Shown here: positions 51,071 through 54,629 of the stretch, piece by piece
Position numbering within the stretch: position 1 is the first letter of the stretch
How the letters are laid out: each line of letters starts with the position of its first letter
Origin: Geodermatophilus sp. YIM 151500
GTDB lineage: Bacteria > Actinomycetota > Actinomycetes > Mycobacteriales > Geodermatophilaceae
Direction: 5' to 3'
Length of the DNA: 54,629 bases
Assembly (NCBI RefSeq): GCF_025716945.1
Contig: NZ_JAOVZT010000006.1
Location: 20,113-74,741, forward strand
The notes under the pieces: generated by a model
Database searches by the model: none
What the model saw: only the letters and a program-made list of their open reading frames with translations
What the model was told of the DNA's origin: nothing
Position numbers and translations under genes: made by a program

Positions 51071-52462
51071 TCACAGACCTTCGGCGGGGGTGAGCGGACC
51101 CGCCGCGACCACGGAGCCGCCGGCGTCGAGCAGCCGCACCGACCGGTCCTCGACGGGCAGCAGCACGCCCTCGGGCAACGCGCCGGAGCCCGCGCCGGAC
51201 CGGAGCGGCAGGACGCCGACCACGGTGCCGCGTCGGTCGACCACCTCGGCCGCGACCGCTTCCTGCGGCCCGCTGACGACCAGCCAGGAGCCGTCGACCG
51301 GCACGGCGAGCAACCGGTCGTCGACCGGCGTGCCGGCCGGGGCGAAGGCCGTGGCGTACCAGCTCAGCGACGTGCCGCCGGCGTCCACGGGCGACGTGCC
51401 ACCGCGCACCGTGTACGACGCGAGCCACGCGCCCGTGGCTCCCGACGGGAAGGTCACCCCGAGCAGGGCCACCGAGCTCTCCCCTGGGCCGCGGCCGGCG
51501 GCCAGCAGCACCGGTGCGGCCTCCTCCGCCGCCAGGTCGCGCTCGGCCAGCACGGAGGCCGCCAGCTCGGCCACCCAGCCGACGTCGGTCGTGGCCGCGA
51601 TGCCCCGCGGGTCGGCCGGCGTCGTCGGGGCCGGGGTGTGCTCCCCGGTCCCGTGCAGGACCCCGAGGGAGATCGGGACGGCCACCCCTCCGGCCTCGCT
51701 CGTCTCCAGGCGGGGCCACCAGCCGCCGCCCGCGGGCGCGGGCACCACGGCGATGCCGTCGTCGACGGGCAGCCGGCGCCGTTCCAGCCGCTCGACGCCC
51801 GCGGCGTCCACCACCGGCGGGAGCTGGACGTCGACGGTCCAGCCGGGAAGGGTCACGACCACCAGCGTGCCCTCGGCCGGATCGGCCGCCGTCGGCGCGA
51901 GCAGCGCCACCGGCTGGTTGCCCGTGACCTGCTCCGGGCTGGTGGCCGCGGTCATCCCGGCCGGCCGGGCGCCGGCCGGCCCGGTGAACCAGACCGTGAC
52001 GAGCCGGCCGTGCACCCGGCCGGCCAGCAGGGCGATCCGGCCGGCGGGCGTGTCACCGGCGAAGAGGACCCGGCGGTCGGCCGGCGCGGGGAGGTCGTCG
52101 ACCACGGAGCCGTCGCTCGCTGCGCCGCCGTACCAGTCCAGCTCCCGGACGCCGGCCAGCCACGCCTCATCGCTCGCGAGTGACCCGCGGGTCGGCAGGT
52201 CCTCCAGGTAGGTGGGAGGGCGCGGCGCCGTCGTCGCGGGCGCGGCGGGCTGCGCCGGCCGGTCGGTCGGGAGCGCGGTGGCCACTCCGGCGAAGAGGGC
52301 GACGACGCCGGCCGCGGCCGTGGCCACGAGCAGCCGGGTGCGCCGCTGGTGCCGGTGCTGTCGCCGGACGCGCGCGGCCAGGTCGGGCGGAGCCGGCGGG
52401 GCGGCCGCCCCGCGGGCGCGCAGGTCCGCGCGGAGCAGGTCCTCGAGGTCGGTGTCGGGCAT
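51071..52462 (-). CDS. Putative membrane partner (anti-sigma-like) of the SigE-type sigma factor
   Basis: 463 residues. A cytoplasmic N-terminus of about 40 residues (DTDLEDLLRADLRARG..., ending in Arg/His-rich RRQHRHQRRTR) precedes one membrane helix LLVATAAAGVVALFAGVATAL (about 43-64), followed by about 400 extracytoplasmic residues rich in Pro/Ala/Val beta-strand-like sequence. No HxxxCxxC zinc anti-sigma motif is present. Its ATG is 1 nt after the sigma-factor stop with GGAGGAG inside the sigma gene's end, so the two are co-translated, and a sigma-regulating role is the natural inference. I recognise no named family. Confidence 0.65.
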   Translation of the reverse strand: MPDTDLEDLLRADLRARGAAAPPAPPDLAARVRRQHRHQRRTRLLVATAAAGVVALFAGVATALPTDRPAQPAAPATTAPRPPTYLEDLPTRGSLASDEAWLAGVRELDWYGGAASDGSVVDDLPAPADRRVLFAGDTPAGRIALLAGRVHGRLVTVWFTGPAGARPAGMTAATSPEQVTGNQPVALLAPTAADPAEGTLVVVTLPGWTVDVQLPPVVDAAGVERLERRRLPVDDGIAVVPAPAGGGWWPRLETSEAGGVAVPISLGVLHGTGEHTPAPTTPADPRGIAATTDVGWVAELAASVLAERDLAAEEAAPVLLAAGRGPGESSVALLGVTFPSGATGAWLASYTVRGGTSPVDAGGTSLSWYATAFAPAGTPVDDRLLAVPVDGSWLVVSGPQEAVAAEVVDRRGTVVGVLPLRSGAGSGALPEGVLLPVEDRSVRLLDAGGSVVAAGPLTPAEGL

Positions 52463-52463
52463 G

Positions 52464-52973
52464 TCAGCACTCCTCCAGCACGGTCGCGCGCTCGGCGCCG
52501 AGGACGGCGCGCAGCCGGGCGAGACCGCGGGTGGTCTGGCTCCTGACCGTGTGGACCGAGCAGCCCAGCGCCTGGGCGGTGGCGGCCTCGGAGAGGTCCT
52601 CGGCGTAGCGGAGCACCAGCACGGCGCGCATCCGGGCGGGCAGGGTGTCGAGCGCGTCGGCCACGCGATGCCGCTCGGCGACGGCGTCCGTGTCGTCCGG
52701 CCCGGCCGGGTCGTGCGCCGGCAGGTCGACGATCTCCTGCGTGACGCGGCGACGTCGCCAGCTCGCGGCGCTCGTCACCAGCACCCGCCGCACGTAGGGG
52801 TAGGGGTCGTCCGCGGTGATCCGGCCCCAGTGCCGGTAGGCCTTCACCAGGGCGGTCTGGACGAGGTCCTCGGCGTGACCCCGGTCGGCGGCGAGCAGCA
52901 CGGCCAGACGCATGAGGTCGTCGGAGCGTGCGGCGACGAACTGCTCGAACGCCGACCCGTCCGCGGCTCTCAT
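52464..52973 (-). CDS. ECF RNA polymerase sigma factor, SigE family
   Basis: 169 residues. Sigma-2 region FEQFVAARSDDLMRLAVLL ... RGHAEDLVQTALVKAYRHW (about 9-50) and sigma-4 region LDTLPARMRAVLVLRYAEDLSEAATAQALGCSVHTVRSQTTRGLARLR (about 108-155). FEEFVAAR...LLRxAYLLTGD-like starts are diagnostic for the SigE family of actinobacterial ECF factors. ATG 52973 follows GGGAGGAGA at ideal spacing; the frame extends to GTG 52994 without one. Directs core polymerase to a stress or envelope regulon; the downstream membrane protein is its probable modulator. Confidence 0.9.
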   Translation of the reverse strand: MRAADGSAFEQFVAARSDDLMRLAVLLAADRGHAEDLVQTALVKAYRHWGRITADDPYPYVRRVLVTSAASWRRRRVTQEIVDLPAHDPAGPDDTDAVAERHRVADALDTLPARMRAVLVLRYAEDLSEAATAQALGCSVHTVRSQTTRGLARLRAVLGAERATVLEEC

Positions 52974-53131
52974 CCGGTCTCCTCCCGCCGTCACCTCCTA
53001 TGACGTCGCCGGACCCGTCGCAGGGGTGCCGTCGTGACCGGATCGTGATGCGGGCGCCCCCGCCGTCCCTCCTGTTTCACGTGGCACGTCACGGGCACCA
53101 CACCGCACGGACCGACCACGACGGAGGACTC
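52974..53131. other. Divergent intergenic region sigma factor / small protein gene
   Basis: 158 bp with the ribosome-binding sites of both genes (GGGAGGAGA minus strand, GGAGG plus strand at 53123-53127) and a TTTCACGTG stretch near 53079. No promoter pair I can defend. Confidence 0.35.
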
Positions 53132-53332
53132 ATGCGCATCGACAAGGAGCGGCTGGTCGGGATGCTGCACGCCGAGGGCGACAACGACCGGGCGGAGAAG
53201 GTCGCCGCCGATCTGCCCGACGACATCGACACCGACCGCGACGCCGCGGCGCTGGAGGGCGCCGGCCTGGACCAGCAGACGCTGCTGGCGAAGCTGGCGG
53301 CCGCGGGCTTCGGCAGCAACCAGGCCATGTGA
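53132..53332 (+). CDS. Conserved-looking small acidic protein
   Basis: 66 residues, soluble, acidic: RIDKERLVGMLHAEGDNDRAEKVAADLPDDIDTDRDAAALEGAGLDQQTLLAKLAAAGFGSNQAM has alternating helix-like segments and no cysteine (cited here only in part for use: LHAEGDNDRAEKVAADLP and DQQTLLAKLAAAGF). ATG 53132 has GGAGG five nt upstream and a strong terminator follows directly, both arguing for a real gene. I do not recognise a characterised family. Confidence 0.75.
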   Translation: MRIDKERLVGMLHAEGDNDRAEKVAADLPDDIDTDRDAAALEGAGLDQQTLLAKLAAAGFGSNQAM

Positions 53333-53334
53333 GC

Positions 53335-53373
53335 GGAGGAGATCCGCCGCGGTGACCGCGACGGATCTCCTCC
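53335..53373. terminator. Bidirectional hairpin terminator
   Basis: Perfect 12-bp stem GGAGGAGATCCG (53335-53346) with CGGATCTCCTCC (53362-53373), plus an inner GCGG/CCGC pair. It sits between the convergent small-protein gene and acyl-CoA dehydrogenase gene, 3 nt from each stop. Confidence 0.85.
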
Positions 53374-53375
53374 GG

Positions 53376-54587
53376 TCAGCCGCGGTAGGGGCGTTCGCGG
53401 TCGAGTTCCTCGCGGGCGACCGACCGGATGTGCACCGCGTCCGGCCCGTCGACGATGCGCAGGGTGCGCGCGTGCGCCCAGAAGTAGGCCAGCGGGGTGT
53501 CGTCGCTGACCCCGGCGCCACCGTGGACCTGGATCGCCCGGTCGAGGACGTCGAGGCACACCTTGGGCGCGGCCACCTTGATGGCCGCGATCTCGGTGCG
53601 CGCGCCCTTGGCGCCGTACTTGTCGATGAGGTCGGCGGTCTTGAGCACCAGCAGCCGGGCCTGGTCGATCTCGATGCGCGACAGCGCGATGGCCTCCCGG
53701 ACGGTGCCCTGCTCGGCCAGCGGCCGGCCGAAGGCGACCCGCGCCTTCGCCCGCTCGACCATCAGCGCCAGCGCCCGCTCGGCCATGCCGATGGCGCGCA
53801 TGCAGTGGTGGATGCGGCCCGGCCCGAGCCGGGCCTGAGCGATCATGAAGCCGTCGCCCTCGCCGGCGAGCAGGTTGGCTGCGGGCACCCGGACGTCGGT
53901 GAACCGCAGCTCCGAGTGGCCGTGCTGGTCCTGGTAGCCGAAGACCGGCAGGTGCCGCACGATCTCGAATCCCGGGGCGTCCCGCGGCACGAGGACCATC
54001 GACTGCTGCCGGTGCGGCGCGCCCTCCGGGTCGGTCTTGCCCATCACGATGAAGATCTGGCACCGCTCGTCGGCCGTGCCCGTGATCCACCACTTGCGGC
54101 CGTTCACCACGTAGTCGTCGCCGTCGCGGACGATCGAGGTCTGGACGTTGCGGGCGTCGGAGGAGGCGACGTCGGGCTCGGTCATCGCGAAACCCGACCG
54201 GATCTCGCCCTCCAGCAGCGGCTGCAGCCAGCGCTCCTTCTGCTCGGGCGTACCGAACAGCATGAGCGTCTCCATGTTGCCGGTGTCCGGCGCCCCGCAG
54301 TTGATCACCTCGGGCGCGATGACCGGCGACCAGCCGGTGATCTCGGCGACCGACGCGTACTCCAGGTTGGACAGGCCGGCCAGCTCGTGGTGGAACAGGT
54401 TCCACAGCCCCCGCTTGCGGGCCTCGACCTTGAGTTCCTCGAGCACCGGCGGGGTGCCGTGGTCGTCGTGGCCGCGTGCGGCCCGCCAGGCCTCGTAGAC
54501 CGGCTCGGCGGGGAAGACCTGCTCGCGCATGAAGTCCCACATCCGGCCGCAGACGTCCTCGGCTCGGGCGGAGAGGGCGAAGTCCAT
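53376..54587 (-). CDS. Acyl-CoA dehydrogenase family protein
   Basis: 403 residues. FAD-dependent alpha,beta-desaturation of an acyl-Co[16 protein letters not shown] and [18 protein letters not shown] form the flavin-binding middle domain. The C-terminal domain has [21 protein letters not shown], the ADLIDKYG helix and [21 protein letters not shown]. The MTEPxVASSDA and RLGPGRxHHCMR motifs match the ACAD10/ACAD11-like subfamily that handles longer or branched/hydroxylated acyl chains, though substrate is not provable. ATG 54587 lies 6 nt after TACCTT on the minus strand, another leaderless-type start. Upstream sequence is cut by the window edge. Confidence 0.9.
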   Translation of the reverse strand: MDFALSARAEDVCGRMWDFMREQVFPAEPVYEAWRAARGHDDHGTPPVLEELKVEARKRGLWNLFHHELAGLSNLEYASVAEITGWSPVIAPEVINCGAPDTGNMETLMLFGTPEQKERWLQPLLEGEIRSGFAMTEPDVASSDARNVQTSIVRDGDDYVVNGRKWWITGTADERCQIFIVMGKTDPEGAPHRQQSMVLVPRDAPGFEIVRHLPVFGYQDQHGHSELRFTDVRVPAANLLAGEGDGFMIAQARLGPGRIHHCMRAIGMAERALALMVERAKARVAFGRPLAEQGTVREAIALSRIEIDQARLLVLKTADLIDKYGAKGARTEIAAIKVAAPKVCLDVLDRAIQVHGGAGVSDDTPLAYFWAHARTLRIVDGPDAVHIRSVAREELDRERPYRG

Positions 54588-54629
54588 GCCCGCAAGGTAA
54601 CGGCGCGGGCGACCGGCGTCGCCCCGGGG

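Overview
The window is about 54.6 kb of very GC-rich DNA (roughly 73% by eye). It has GTG-rich starts, actinobacterial gene families (1,655-residue NAD glutamate dehydrogenase, SARP/AfsR regulator, SigE-type ECF sigma factor, LCP cell-wall ligase, acyl-ACP desaturase) and many leaderless-looking starts with a TAnnnT hexamer 6-8 nt upstream. This suggests a high-GC actinobacterium. A member of the Geodermatophilaceae (Blastococcus/Geodermatophilus/Modestobacter type) is my best guess, but that is an inference without a search. I see no tRNA, rRNA, CRISPR array, transposase or prophage module.

Layout. 0-9.7 kb: an orphan AAA-type ATPase (-), a four-helix membrane protein, the large glutamate dehydrogenase, a MalY/PatB-type PLP enzyme, then an amidase (-). 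9.7-16 kb: a GAF/PAS/SpoIIE phosphatase, YaaA, glutathione-independent formaldehyde dehydrogenase, and a spore-photoproduct-lyase-like radical SAM protein. 16-22.8 kb looks accessory: a decayed second copy of the orphan ATPase, then a methyltransferase plus two alpha/beta-hydrolases in one operon, facing a SARP/NB-ARC/TPR regulator whose promoter region holds three TGAC repeats exactly 11 bp apart. 22.8-30 kb: exonuclease III, a 91-bp tandem repeat, acyl-ACP desaturase, an LCP protein, a very strong bidirectional terminator, and an ABC exporter (permease frameshifted) under a divergent MarR/GbsR-like regulator with a clear dyad operator.

30-44.3 kb is the functional centre: an L-rhamnose regulon. 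A LacI regulator is co-transcribed with lutABC (lactate to pyruvate). Divergently, an ABC sugar importer (ATPase, two permeases, lipoprotein binding protein) is followed by mutarotase, rhamnose isomerase, a fused rhamnulose-1-phosphate aldolase/lactaldehyde dehydrogenase, and rhamnulokinase. The gene set accounts for rhamnose uptake, conversion to DHAP plus L-lactate, and oxidation of lactate to pyruvate. Two copies of a TGAAAC/GTTTCA dyad sit on the two divergent promoters.

44.3-54.6 kb: MFS exporter, VanZ-like protein, a SufS/Csd-like PLP enzyme, a membrane PAS-GGDEF-EAL protein, a GNAT acetyltransferase, a small membrane protein, an ECF sigma factor with a membrane partner, a 66-residue protein, and an acyl-CoA dehydrogenase.

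Non-coding structure is rich. A family of four related dyad elements lies just after stop codons. Short tandem repeats begin exactly at the stop codon of three genes. Several strong hairpins punctuate the rhamnose operon.
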